Shown here: one piece after another, positions 32,985 through 42,046 of the stretch
How positions within the stretch are numbered: position 1 is the stretch's first letter
How the letters are laid out: every line of letters starts with the position of its first letter
DNA from: Cyclobacteriaceae bacterium
GTDB lineage: Bacteria; Bacteroidota; Bacteroidia; Cytophagales; Cyclobacteriaceae
Direction of reading: 5' to 3'
NCBI GenBank assembly: GCA_019694875.1
Contig: JAIBBC010000002.1
Location: 806,001-870,000 of the forward strand
Length of the DNA: 64,000 nt
Notes under the pieces: generated by a model
The model's database searches: none
Told to the model about the DNA's origin: nothing
Seen by the model: only the letters and a program-made list of their open reading frames with translations
Translations under genes and position numbers: made by a program

Positions 32985-33395
32985 ATATTCGACCGCTTCG
33001 CGGTCGTTGTATCTGCAATGTAAATCTTGCTATTAACATGGGATGCCTTCGGCATCCTGTTGAACATCGGTTGGTTTTAATTGCAAGCCAGTGAAGGGAT
33101 ATCAGATATTTGAATTTGATCCTGCCATCCGGAAGATTAAAGTACTAATAAACAATCTTGATAAAATTGCCACGAAACTGGAGGCTTCTAAGGATTGCTT
33201 TGATATTACGGTATTCGACCGATTAAGGGTCGCGGTATGAATTTTACAAATCTTGCTATTAACATGGAAGCCTTCGACATCCAACTGCGTATAGAACGAA
33301 TAAAATTTTTTATGGCTTGAGGCATCAATCCCGAAGGGATTGAATGTTAATAGAAAGCGTCTTCCATAAAATTATGCACGATGCTGAAGGCATCG
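32985..33395. repeat. Hairpin/CTATTAACAT repeat cluster
   Basis: This 548-bp gap holds no gene. CTATTAACAT occurs twice directly (about 33030 and 33256) and once inverted (about 33344). Each copy stands beside a perfect hairpin: CGACCGCTTCGCGGTCG (32990-33006), GGATGCCTTCGGCATCC (33041-33057), CAATCCCGAAGGGATTG (33326-33342) and GATGCTGAAGGCATC (33380-33394). The pattern resembles dispersed degenerate repeats found in other Bacteroidota genomes. Confidence 0.7.
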
Positions 33396-33470
33396 AATAG
33401 CCAACGAACGATGGGTCGATTGTTCCGGATAACACAACAATCCGTAGCAGAAATCTTATTTCAAAAAAAT

Positions 33471-33492
33471 AAGCCCGGATAACCGGGCTTTT
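33471..33492 (-). terminator. Terminator of the four-repeat protein gene
   Basis: AAGCCCGG/CCGGGCTT with an ATAA loop lies just after the stop codon at 33496. On the minus strand it is followed by a TTATTTTTTT tract. Confidence 0.85.
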
Positions 33493-33495
33493 ACT

Positions 33496-35208
33496 TTATT
33501 CGTTGATTGTAGCTTTTAAGATCGAGATACCGTATTGCTCCTGGTCGTTAGGGGGTGAAGCATTCCAGTCGCGGTAAGAATGTGAGCTGTCGGTTTGATA
33601 GTGTAAGCGATATTCACCTTTCGGCAGGATAATGATGTCGTTAAACATGCGGTTCTTGCTTGCACCGCCTGCATGTGTTGTGCTGCGGTACGTCATTTCC
33701 CAGACGGTTCTGCCGGTTTCCGTATTTTCAATCCAGCCATAGTCATCCATGTCGCCATCACTGCCTTCGCCAATCGCCAGAATTCTCACGCGTGTATCCT
33801 GTGAAAGCTTGAATGTTTTAAAACGATCTTCATCGTCACGCGCCTGGACGATTTCCGCCAAAATGCTTGTGTTCTTGTATTGTTCAGGGTCGAATGTGGA
33901 AAGCTTGGCAAGATCCTCTTTGCGGGTAGCCCATACGGTAATGCCCCAGTAATCCTGTTCATACGGGGGGCCACTGTTCCATTGACCATATGAATGAGAT
34001 TCATCGGAAGAATAGTAAACCAGGTAGTCGCCCTTGTCGAGATGAACGGTTCCGTCAAACATCCGGTTCTTCTCAGCGCCCCCGGCATGCGTGGTGCGGC
34101 CGCGGTTGAAGTCCCAAACCATTTCACGTGTAGCGGCATTAATAATCCATCCGCCATCGGCCATGCTTGAAGAAGATGATTCTTCGCCCATGCACAGAAT
34201 GCGGACATCAACCGGTGATTTTACGGTAAGGCCTTTGGTGAAAAAGTCGTCATCGCCAACGCGTGTGATTGCCACGACAGGCTTCAGTTGTTCGGGCGCT
34301 TTAAAGGGAACTACATTCTTTTTAGTAGCCGCATCCGCCCAAAGTGTAATGCCTGAGAATTGTGGATCGTCAGGCGGCATCATGTTCCAGTCGTTGTATG
34401 CGTGCGAATCGTCTGTTACATACGACACCATATAGTTGCCAGCGGGCAATGTAATTTTCGTGTCGACAAGAATGTTCTTATCAGCACCTCCTGCAAATTC
34501 AGAATTGGCATACGTCATTTCCCAAACACGCTTGCCTTTGTCGAGATCGGTAATCCAGGCGAAGTCGAAGTTCTCGTCTTTGCGGGCTTCACCGATCGCA
34601 TATACTTTCAAGGTTGTTTCCGCTGCGAGGGAAAATCCAACTTTGGCGTTCGCATTGTGTTCCGGACGCTGAATCGATACCACCGCATCTTCAGTCTTCT
34701 TCCGGATGATGTCGCGGAAGCTGGCCGGTACCAGATTCTTTCCAGTAAGAGTGATATTCATGTCCTGCTGGATCGAACGATCCCAGCGATGGGATGAGAA
34801 AACGTAATTGATATTATTCTTTACCGATGTAGTCCAGGGCTGATCGTTATTCCGTTGCGCATACGCTGCGGTGAAATACAATTCGTAGCTGCCTTTTTTC
34901 AGCGAAGCTTCATCGTCAATATCGAACTTGCCGAAGTCAAGATCCTCTTTCAGAAACTTGTCGCCCATGCGCCATACCACTTCACGGGTTTCGCTGTTTA
35001 GAATCCAGGCATAGTATGCAACAGGTTGCCAGTCTTTGGCGAACAATCCTGCTGTTCCTTTTATGGTAATTTTTTCGGGTTGATCAACTGTAAATGCGGC
35101 AATGGCAACACGGCCGGGCGGTACATCGCCAAGCGTGATTTGAGCAAATGCAGACATCGCAGCTGTACAGGTGAGCAGCAGCGCAATCAGTGATTTAACA
35201 GGTCGCAT
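33496..35208 (-). CDS. Secreted protein with four related ~115-residue repeats
   Basis: A 570-residue exported protein (signal peptide MRPVKSLIALLLTCTAAMSA). Four related modules follow. In modules 2-4 the pattern is VWEMTY...HAGGA.KNR, then LPKGEYRLHY, TD.SHSY.DWN..PP.D...GI; module 1 is more diverged (VVWRMGDKF, YELYFTAAYA). The conserved SHSY-x-x-WN-x-x-PP core suggests a beta-sandwich unit. No enzyme motif is seen, so a binding or structural surface role is likely. The family is not recognised. Confidence 0.75.
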   Translation of the reverse strand: MRPVKSLIALLLTCTAAMSAFAQITLGDVPPGRVAIAAFTVDQPEKITIKGTAGLFAKDWQPVAYYAWILNSETREVVWRMGDKFLKEDLDFGKFDIDDEASLKKGSYELYFTAAYAQRNNDQPWTTSVKNNINYVFSSHRWDRSIQQDMNITLTGKNLVPASFRDIIRKKTEDAVVSIQRPEHNANAKVGFSLAAETTLKVYAIGEARKDENFDFAWITDLDKGKRVWEMTYANSEFAGGADKNILVDTKITLPAGNYMVSYVTDDSHAYNDWNMMPPDDPQFSGITLWADAATKKNVVPFKAPEQLKPVVAITRVGDDDFFTKGLTVKSPVDVRILCMGEESSSSSMADGGWIINAATREMVWDFNRGRTTHAGGAEKNRMFDGTVHLDKGDYLVYYSSDESHSYGQWNSGPPYEQDYWGITVWATRKEDLAKLSTFDPEQYKNTSILAEIVQARDDEDRFKTFKLSQDTRVRILAIGEGSDGDMDDYGWIENTETGRTVWEMTYRSTTHAGGASKNRMFNDIIILPKGEYRLHYQTDSSHSYRDWNASPPNDQEQYGISILKATINE

Positions 35209-35375
35209 GATTTAGGGTTATTTTTTTGACTTATAACGTAAAGATTATGCCAGTTGGAAAGGTGTGGAAAATACCGTTTTTAGGCACACTGTAAGCATGG
35301 GATCGTTCACTTGTGCGCAGCGAATGCCCGCTTTAGGACACTGTCCGTTCAGTCCTGAAAAGTCAGTTTCTAAAC

Positions 35376-35405
35376 AAAAAAGCTCCCCGTGAAGAAGAGC
35401 TTTTG
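35376..35405 (-). terminator. Terminator of the ABC permease gene
   Basis: AGCTC/GAGCT stem with a longer loop; on the minus strand the hairpin is followed by TTTTTTG. It lies 11 bp after the stop codon at 35416. Confidence 0.65.
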
Positions 35406-35415
35406 TTGAGCAGGT

Positions 35416-38034
35416 TTATTCGGATCGCAGACTTTTTATCGGATTGTTCGTTGCGGCCTTGATTGCCTGGAAGCTGACGGTAATGAGTGTGATCACCAAC
35501 GCGCCAGCGGCCGAAGCTGCAAAAATCCACCACGAAACCGATGTGCGGTACTCATAACTTTCAAGCCAGTGCGTGAAGAAGAAATAGGAGAACGCAATTG
35601 CCACGACACTGGAGATGATAACCAAAATCACAAAGTCTTTCGACAACAACTGCCACAGGTTTTGTACCGATGCGCCCATCACTTTTCGGATACCGATTTC
35701 TTTGGTACGCTGTTCTGCTACAAACGAAGCCAGGCCAAACAATCCAAGGCAAGAGATGAATACAGCCAGCCCTGCGAAGAATGCAGCCAGCGTGCCGATG
35801 CGTTTTTCGTTCCCGAATTTGTTGGAGAAGTCTTCGTCCACAAAGCTTGCGCTGAACGGAGAAGTTGTATCAAGCTTCTTGAATACTTCCTCCACCTTTG
35901 CCATCGATTCCTGGGCGTTCCGGTCCGGGTTGAGTTTGATGATGAAAACATTTTCTGAATCATCGGTAAGGTGCCACATTGCGGGCCGCACGGGCGCGTA
36001 GGGGGATTGCACAAGAATGTCTTTGACAACACCGATCACGGTATAATTTTCATTGTTCCATTTAATCACTTTGCCAATCGGGTCTGTCAGACCAATGAAT
36101 TTTACTGCCGACTCGTTGAGGATAAAAGCGGATGAATCGGAAGCATAATCGCGTGAGAAATCGCGTCCTTCCGAAATCTGCCAGCCAATGGTTTTACCAT
36201 ATTCATAGGTAACTCCGTTGTTCGGAAAATCAACCGCCAGGTTGGGGTCTTTGCCTTCCCAATCAAAACCGCCATTCGTGTTCCATACGTCCGTGATCGG
36301 ACTTCCTGATTCAGCCATGTCAACAATAGCGTTCGATGATTTCAACTCATTTCGAATGGCTTCGAAGTGCTTATGTCGTTCGCTGTTCACACCGGTTGTG
36401 ATTAACCCATCAACGGCATAGCCCATCGGCCTACCCTGCGCATATTGAATCTGCTTGTATACCACAATTGTTCCGATGATCAACACGATTGAAATTGTAA
36501 ATTGAATAGTAACCAGTACCTGGCGCGGCAACGATGCCATACGGCCCAGCTTGAACGAACCTTTCAATACTTTTACAGGCTGAAATGATGACAGGAACAA
36601 AGCAGGGTAGAGGCCGGCAAAAATTCCGGTGATCAGTGTAAAGCCGATGCCAATCATCCAGAACATGGGAGTGTTCCAGGGGATGACAATCTGTTTTCCG
36701 GCAACACTGTTGAATGCCGGAAGCGCAAGAAAACCAAGCCCGATGGCAAGGACGAATGCAAGGAATGCAATAAGCACGGATTCGCTAAAGAACTGTGTAA
36801 TCAATTGGGACCGTACTGAACCGATCGATTTGCGGATGCCGACTTCCTTGGAACGTTTTTCTGAACGGGCTGTGCTCAGATTCATGAAGTTGATACATGC
36901 CAGCAGAAGAACGAAAATTCCGGTGATGCTGAATAACCATACGTTGTCAATCTGTCCGCCAATGTTAACACCTTGCTTGAAATCGGAATACAAATGCCAC
37001 TTACTCATGGGGTGGAGGAATACCACCGCCTTGTAGCGTTTTTCTTCTTCTGTCTGTCGATTGATTTTTACGTCTTTGATACGTGTGGAAACAGTTTCCA
37101 GGTCGGCATTGTCATTTAGTTGTGCAAAGGTTTGTGTGAAATTGCTGTCCCATGGGTCTGTCATTTTTTGAACCCATGTGTTCTGACTTAGATAAAGCGT
37201 CCACGGCATGATGATCGTAAGATCCCGGAATGTTGTGTTCACGGGTATATCTTCATAAACAGCTGTAACCTTTACGTCTACGGCATTGTCGAGCCGTAAC
37301 ATTTTGTTGATCGGGTCTTCGTCTCCGAAAAGAGTTTTCGCTACCGACTTTGACAGCATGATTGAATTCATTTCTTTTAACCCGTCTGCCGTGCCACGCA
37401 GGATGTTCAGGCTTAACATGTCAACAACACCGGGCTCGAAGTAGCTGCCGGGTTTAGCAAATATCTTGTCACCGTAGGTGAGGATATGGTCAAAATTCCA
37501 AGAAGACTGCAGCACATGTTTAAAGTCGCTGCCGTAAACATTGCGGATTTCTTCGCCCATCACAGCCGGATTAGAAACCTGTGTTCCAATTTCGCCATTG
37601 TAGGTTTGATGCTGCATCACCTGTACGATGCGATCATAGTTTTTGAAATGCGTATCGAACGTAAGCTCGTCAAACACCCAAAGGCCGATCAGCAGCGCCA
37701 CAGCCATGCCGATAGCAAGCCCGGAGATGTTGATGGCTGAGTAACCTTTGTTGCGAAGCATGTTTCTCCACCCGACTTTAAAATAACTTTTAACCATTGC
37801 GTATTGATTTACATTTCGTTCTATTGTTACAGGTCTGATAATGCCCGGTCTGCAGAGCAACACCACATCGATAATAAACTTTACATCCGCCTTTCGTTTG
37901 CCGGTATTCCGAAGCCGTTCGGCATAAAGCTCCATGATGTCGCCTTCGATATGGCCCACCATTTCCGGGTGGCAATACCACCGGAAGAATCGCAGGAAAA
38001 ATTTCGGTGGATAATTTTTCATCTGGTTATCCAA
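35416..38034 (-). CDS. MacB/FtsX-type ABC transporter permease with N-terminal prefix domain
   Basis: An 872-residue protein. The first ~75 residues (FLRFFRWYCHPEMVGHIEGD) are the permease prefix domain found in Bacteroidota. Then come a transmembrane helix (about 98-118), a MacB-like periplasmic domain, and two FtsX blocks (about 370-500 and 750-870) ending in SVQNLWQLLSKDFV and an FtsX tail. It would form a mechanotransmission-type exporter with an ATPase encoded elsewhere. It overlaps the PadR gene by 8 bp, so both are one transcript. Confidence 0.9.
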   Translation of the reverse strand: MDNQMKNYPPKFFLRFFRWYCHPEMVGHIEGDIMELYAERLRNTGKRKADVKFIIDVVLLCRPGIIRPVTIERNVNQYAMVKSYFKVGWRNMLRNKGYSAINISGLAIGMAVALLIGLWVFDELTFDTHFKNYDRIVQVMQHQTYNGEIGTQVSNPAVMGEEIRNVYGSDFKHVLQSSWNFDHILTYGDKIFAKPGSYFEPGVVDMLSLNILRGTADGLKEMNSIMLSKSVAKTLFGDEDPINKMLRLDNAVDVKVTAVYEDIPVNTTFRDLTIIMPWTLYLSQNTWVQKMTDPWDSNFTQTFAQLNDNADLETVSTRIKDVKINRQTEEEKRYKAVVFLHPMSKWHLYSDFKQGVNIGGQIDNVWLFSITGIFVLLLACINFMNLSTARSEKRSKEVGIRKSIGSVRSQLITQFFSESVLIAFLAFVLAIGLGFLALPAFNSVAGKQIVIPWNTPMFWMIGIGFTLITGIFAGLYPALFLSSFQPVKVLKGSFKLGRMASLPRQVLVTIQFTISIVLIIGTIVVYKQIQYAQGRPMGYAVDGLITTGVNSERHKHFEAIRNELKSSNAIVDMAESGSPITDVWNTNGGFDWEGKDPNLAVDFPNNGVTYEYGKTIGWQISEGRDFSRDYASDSSAFILNESAVKFIGLTDPIGKVIKWNNENYTVIGVVKDILVQSPYAPVRPAMWHLTDDSENVFIIKLNPDRNAQESMAKVEEVFKKLDTTSPFSASFVDEDFSNKFGNEKRIGTLAAFFAGLAVFISCLGLFGLASFVAEQRTKEIGIRKVMGASVQNLWQLLSKDFVILVIISSVVAIAFSYFFFTHWLESYEYRTSVSWWIFAASAAGALVITLITVSFQAIKAATNNPIKSLRSE

Positions 38035-38368
38035 CCATTTTTACGTCCAATGCGATTTTCGGAATCGACTTCCAGAGCTCGTCACGCGTGCTGCGCGAAT
38101 ACTCCATAGCTTTTTTACCGAGCGCGGTTATCTGGAAGTACTTGCGTGGCCTTCCGGCACGATCTTCCGTAACCTCGCCATCAAACGATTTGATGTAGCC
38201 TTTGCTTTCGAGTCGCTTGAGCGCGGTATGCAATGCACCCATACTCACATTGCGCGAAAGCCTTGCTTCAATTTCTTTTTTGATGGACACTCCGTAGGCA
38301 TCTTTGTAAAGAACACCAACCGTTAGAATCACGATTTCTTCAAATTCACCAAGCTGATACTTTTTCAT
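38027..38368 (-). CDS. PadR family transcriptional regulator
   Basis: A 113-residue winged-helix protein: LGEFEEIVILTVGVL, YGVSIKKEIEARL, SMGALHTALKRLESKGYIKS and AGRPRKYFQITALGKKAME are typical of PadR. PadR genes sit before prefix-domain permeases in many Bacteroidota and are thought to sense the transported compound. The stop overlaps the start of the permease gene by 8 bp. Confidence 0.9.
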   Translation of the reverse strand: MKKYQLGEFEEIVILTVGVLYKDAYGVSIKKEIEARLSRNVSMGALHTALKRLESKGYIKSFDGEVTEDRAGRPRKYFQITALGKKAMEYSRSTRDELWKSIPKIALDVKMVG

Positions 38369-38595
38369 GGGCAGCCATTTAGTATTTTCCTAAATGTAGG
38401 AATAATACTCTGAAACACGGGTCAAGGTTACAGGGTAGGAGGAGAAAATCTTCCGGATGCCGAAACTAAGTCACAAGCCGGTTTTGCCCGGTGGACCGGA
38501 TGATTGGCTAAACGCTGAGAACCCGCCTTTTTGAGAGTCGTTTTTATGAGAGAATGACAATTATTATTTTGATCTGCTTATCTAAAAGCCCCAAT

Positions 38596-39063
38596 ATGCC
38601 CCGCCTAAACGCTCTTCTTTGTCCTATACTCCTCCTTACGTTTTCAGTCGATGCACAGGAGGTTGACACCTTTAATCTGCCCGGGGAATGGAGGAAAGAT
38701 TTCGTGATTACGCTTTCATACCACAGCAGCATGAGTGGAGGGAAAACTGAAATCCGGCTTACATATGATTCGTGTATTTACTTCTCGCAGCCATTACATT
38801 CCAAAAAACCGAAAACGCGCACTTACAAAATGAAAGAAGCCGATCGTGCATGGATTCTGCAGAAACTGAGCGAACTGAAAATAGATCAGGTAAAATCAGA
38901 AAGCGGTGTTCATGCCGTGCATGATGGCTGGTCGCAAACCATTTGCTTTAGCCTTCACTGTCTGGACTGAGGCACGTCAGCTGAGATGACCGAGCACGAT
39001 AAAAATGTGTTCCTGGATGCATACCGCTGCCTCGAAGATTTTGCAAGTAAAAAGGCGCACTGA
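38596..39063 (+). pseudogene. Exported protein gene interrupted by in-frame TGA
   Basis: From ATG 38596 a signal peptide (MPRLNALLCPILLLTFSVDA) and a mature region run to a TGA at 38968-38970. The same frame continues as GTSAEMTEHDKNVFLDAYRC and LEDFASKKAH up to a second stop at 39061-39063. The continuation has no stop and looks like normal helix-forming protein, so a sense-to-TGA mutation is likely. A functional 124-residue protein is the alternative. An upstream ATG at 38554 is less likely. The family is not recognised. Confidence 0.55.
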
Positions 39064-39207
39064 ACTGATAAGATACTTCGCCTATGAGGGTTTACAGAAA
39101 GAACAAAGCTGATTCGTCTATCGCGTATTAACCATACTTAACACTATTTAACTCAGAAATTTTATGTGATCAATTACTTTGGGGTCGTTACTCTAAAGCA
39201 ATTTTTC

Positions 39208-39645
39208 ATGAAGCAGATTATGTTGATCGGAGTACTTTTAGTCTCCCTGCATTGTTTTTCGCAATCCTTGTCAGGATCCACTGAATCCATTAAGAAAGTA
39301 AACGATGTGTACACCCGCGCGGTAACGACCAGCGATTCCGTATTACTGAAATCAGTACTCGCGGAGAACATTGTAATAACAGGCGGGAATGGAGTGCAAC
39401 GTAACCGCAAACAGGAATTGGCTGATCTCATCCTTCCCGGCACCACTATTCAATATTTCCGGATCGAAAACGAAAAGTATTTTATGTACGATGAATGTGC
39501 GGTGGTTACGGGTGTGTTATCGTGGAAGATGACCAACGCCAGCGGTCAGGAAGCCGAGTTCAGGCGAGTATTTACGTTCACGTATGCAAAATTCAAAAAG
39601 GAGTGGAAGATCATCGCGCAGCACATCGGACGCATGCCTGTGTAG
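39208..39645 (+). CDS. DUF4440 (NTF2-like) secreted protein
   Basis: A 145-residue protein when started at ATG 39208, which gives the signal peptide MKQIMLIGVLLVSLHCFSQ. The mature part fits the SnoaL/NTF2-like DUF4440 fold: IKKVNDVYTRAVTTSDSVLL at the start, TYAKFKKEWKIIAQHIGRMP at the end. Such domains bind small molecules or act as enzymes. No partner is evident. Confidence 0.8.
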   Translation: MKQIMLIGVLLVSLHCFSQSLSGSTESIKKVNDVYTRAVTTSDSVLLKSVLAENIVITGGNGVQRNRKQELADLILPGTTIQYFRIENEKYFMYDECAVVTGVLSWKMTNASGQEAEFRRVFTFTYAKFKKEWKIIAQHIGRMPV

Positions 39646-39652
39646 GTAATGG

Positions 39653-39682
39653 CAAAAAAACTGACGGAATGATTCCGACAGT
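39653..39682 (-). terminator. Terminator of the SET-domain gene
   Basis: CTGACGGAA/TTCCGACAG stem with one mismatch and, on the minus strand, a TTTTTTT tract. It lies 46 bp after the stop at 39728. Confidence 0.7.
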
Positions 39683-39727
39683 TGATGTACAATTAGTGAA
39701 GCTGATATCGGAGAGATATGGTACGGA

Positions 39728-40153
39728 TCATTCCTCGTCAGCAATAACACCGTAGTCGATGAACAGCTCTTCACCCTGGCGGATATCAGTAATGGATTCG
39801 AAGTATTCTCCGTTATTGAGAGGAGCGATGTTAGGGGTATCGGAGTGGTTGATAAAACACGAAAGGTCCATTTTTTTGAATCCGCCCCGCTCAATGAAAA
39901 ATGATTCCTTGCTAAACGTGCAGTTGTTTTCAACCATCGCCTGGATATGAGGCGGAAGGGATTCCACGGCTTCCCGCGGCACTTCGATCCACTCGCCTGT
40001 ATCTTTTGTAAACATCGATCGGCAACCTTTGGGGATGTCACAAATCGCGAATACACCAACGCCTGCAACGGGCGATGGCGCTAACTTCACATAGGTATCG
40101 CGAAGTTGGGAAAGTAAAAGTTCGATTTCAGGAGTATGCTTTGACTGGCTCAT
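39728..40153 (-). CDS. SET-domain protein
   Basis: A 141-residue protein starting MSQSKHTPE (40153). SET-domain motifs are in order: VAGVGVFAICDIPKG, DLSCFINHSDTPN (with the NHS motif) and GEELFIDYG (the catalytic tyrosine). SET proteins are lysine methyltransferases in eukaryotes; bacterial stand-alone members have unknown substrates, proposed to be proteins such as ribosomal components. A longer start at 40198 would overlap the tRNA terminator, so it is not used. It follows the tRNA operon on the same strand. Confidence 0.85.
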   Translation of the reverse strand: MSQSKHTPEIELLLSQLRDTYVKLAPSPVAGVGVFAICDIPKGCRSMFTKDTGEWIEVPREAVESLPPHIQAMVENNCTFSKESFFIERGGFKKMDLSCFINHSDTPNIAPLNNGEYFESITDIRQGEELFIDYGVIADEE

Positions 40154-40162
40154 GTGTATCCA

Positions 40163-40196
40163 AATAAAAAAGCCCTTCACTTTCGTGAAAGGCTTC
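40163..40196 (-). terminator. Terminator of the tRNA cluster
   Basis: AGCCTTTCAC/GTGAAGGGCT stem with a GAAA tetraloop and, on the minus strand, a TTTTTTATTT tract. It lies just after the tRNA-Pro gene. Confidence 0.85.
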
Positions 40197-40204
40197 ATTG
40201 TATG

Positions 40205-40279
40205 TCGGGGCGGCAGGATTCGAACCTGCGGCCCCCTGGTCCCAAACCAGGTGCGCTAACCGGACTGCGCTACGCCCCG
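40205..40279 (-). tRNA. tRNA-Pro (TGG)
   Basis: The minus-strand sequence starts CGGGGCG and ends CGCCCCGA. The anticodon stem CCTGG/CCAGG surrounds the loop TTTGGGA (anticodon TGG). GGTTCGAATCC forms the T-loop. CCA is not encoded. Confidence 0.95.
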
Positions 40280-40295
40280 AGCAATATTTTTTAAG

Positions 40296-40369
40296 TGATC
40301 CGACAGGGACTCGAACCCCGAACCGTCAGCTTAGAAGGCTGATGCTCTATCCAGTTGAGCTATCGGACC
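40296..40369 (-). tRNA. tRNA-Arg (TCT)
   Basis: Starts GGTCCGA and ends TCGGATCA on the minus strand. The anticodon loop CTTCTAA gives anticodon TCT, and GGTTCGAGTCC is the T-arm. It is 16 bp from the tRNA-Pro gene, in the same transcript. Confidence 0.95.
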
Positions 40370-40458
40370 AATCAATTCATGACGAACGGAAACTCGTTAT
40401 GTCAATCTCTTCATCAAGTCAAAATCTCCAACGTCTCCCAAACAGCTTCCGCAAAGAT

Positions 40459-40548
<90 letters not shown>

Positions 40549-40875
40549 AGTGTTTTTGAGGCTAAAAATCCATTTCCCTGTTGGAAAAGGAATGCAAATA
40601 TAAAGGAAGCGCCAAAACTTCCGTAACCCTGACCAAAAATTGTGCGGATTTTTACCAAAATCAAACTTTTCAAAGTTCACGACATTCTCACCACCCTGAT
40701 AATCAGCAGCATGGCGTAAAGCTATCGCAGCAGCTAAACCCCATACAATCAAAGTCGCCTTCAGGAATTTGGTTATATTGTATCTACGGCATCTCACTCT
40801 AGCCTTATAACCCCTGGACTGAGTAACATCCGGAAGCATCGATTAAAATCATGTGTAACCAAACCCTGAACCCCT
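40549..40875. other. Intergenic region upstream of tRNA cluster and doxX
   Basis: 327 bp without a gene between the divergent tRNA-Ser and DoxX genes. It must hold the promoters of both. I see no repeat, riboswitch or clear consensus promoter. Confidence 0.4.
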
Positions 40876-41277
40876 ATGGCATCCAAAATCTTTTCAAGCG
40901 CTCCAATATCGGTTGATAAAGGGCTCGCAATTGTTCGGATCATCATCGGTCTGCTGATGGCCTACCACGGCCTGGAAATCTTCGACCACGACTTAATGGA
41001 GGGTTACGTTAACTGGGACAAAATTCAAGGCCTGCCGGCACCTCACGTCATGGTTTACCTCGGCAAAGGTGTTGAACTGGTAAGTGGCCTTTTGTTAGCA
41101 ATTGGCCTGTTCACGCGCATCACTTCGCTGGCCATTATGGTCAACATGCTGTTCATCTGCTTCTTTGTTGGCAACGGGCAGTTCTGGTATGGCGACCAAC
41201 ATCCTTTTCTGTTTGCGGTGTTCGGATTGCTGTACCTCATGACTGGTCCGGGTGCATGGAGTGTGAAAGCAAAATAG
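40876..41277 (+). CDS. DoxX family membrane protein
   Basis: A 133-residue protein with four transmembrane helices. The DoxX pattern is visible: VRIIIGLLMAYHGLEI, VYLGKGVELVSGLLLAIGLF and NGQFWYGDQHPFLFAVFGLL. The family is found in thiosulfate:quinone oxidoreductase and in many proteins of unknown function. Start ATG at 40876. Confidence 0.85.
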   Translation: MASKIFSSAPISVDKGLAIVRIIIGLLMAYHGLEIFDHDLMEGYVNWDKIQGLPAPHVMVYLGKGVELVSGLLLAIGLFTRITSLAIMVNMLFICFFVGNGQFWYGDQHPFLFAVFGLLYLMTGPGAWSVKAK

Positions 41278-41419
41278 TTTGATGAAAGACTATTCAATCC
41301 ATGGTGCATCTCTGTGACCATTGATTTTTTGTTTTAAATGAGTCTGTTGTTACAAAAAGTCAACATCGACAAGTACTCCGCTTCCGTTTTGAGATATTTT
41401 TAATCTAAAACGGAGTGAA

Positions 41420-42046
41420 ATGATAAGTCATAAGAAGCGAATTGTAATATTTGATGAAAACGAATTCTATAATTCCATAGCCGCTGCATCTTTAAGTAAA
41501 GCTCAGTTTTTTAATCTGGTAAGCAGGTATCAGAATTTTTGCCTAATGACAACACGCTTGAAACTTGACAAGCCTGATGTAATATTAATGGATTTGCCCT
41601 GTGCTGAAGGTGTTCGTGCTATTCGGGAAGTAAAAGAGCTCAAGCCAGATGTTCAAGTAGTGGTTTTATCAGTCCATCAGCGAATTGAAGATGTTGTTAA
41701 TGCATTACGGTTCGGGGCGGATGGTTATGTAATCAAGCATCTTAATGGCAATGACCTGATTCAGGCCTTAGACAAAATGTATTTCGGTGGTGTGGCGCTT
41801 TCAGCCAGCGTTGCCCGTACGTTGGTTCAGGAATTCTGGAGGCCCCGGAATAATCCGCTTTCAGGTGCAGAAATCAAAGTACTGAAACTAATGTCGAATG
41901 CAAGAACTTACACGGCTATTGCGGAAGATCTTCAAATATCGGCACAAACAGTAAAAGTGCATACGCGAAATATTTACCGGAAATTGAACGTGCACTGTAA
42001 ATCAGAGGCAATTGCAATTGCACAACAGGGCAGACTGATTAACTAG
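41420..42046 (+). CDS. LuxR-type response regulator
   Basis: A 208-residue two-domain regulator: receiver (about 8-125) with phosphoacceptor aspartate in VILMDLP and the conserved VIKHL lysine, then a GerE/LuxR HTH (about 140-200): LSGAEIKVLKLMSNARTYTA, then QTVKVHTRNIYRKL. The acidic pocket is reduced (FDENEFYN). It is convergent, with a 4-bp overlap, with the AraC gene at 42043. Confidence 0.85.
   Translation: MISHKKRIVIFDENEFYNSIAAASLSKAQFFNLVSRYQNFCLMTTRLKLDKPDVILMDLPCAEGVRAIREVKELKPDVQVVVLSVHQRIEDVVNALRFGADGYVIKHLNGNDLIQALDKMYFGGVALSASVARTLVQEFWRPRNNPLSGAEIKVLKLMSNARTYTAIAEDLQISAQTVKVHTRNIYRKLNVHCKSEAIAIAQQGRLIN

Noticed and set aside
38968-38970. The in-frame TGA as a selenocysteine codon
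   Set aside because: No SECIS-like stem is visible and no selenoprotein family is recognised; a nonsense change is simpler.
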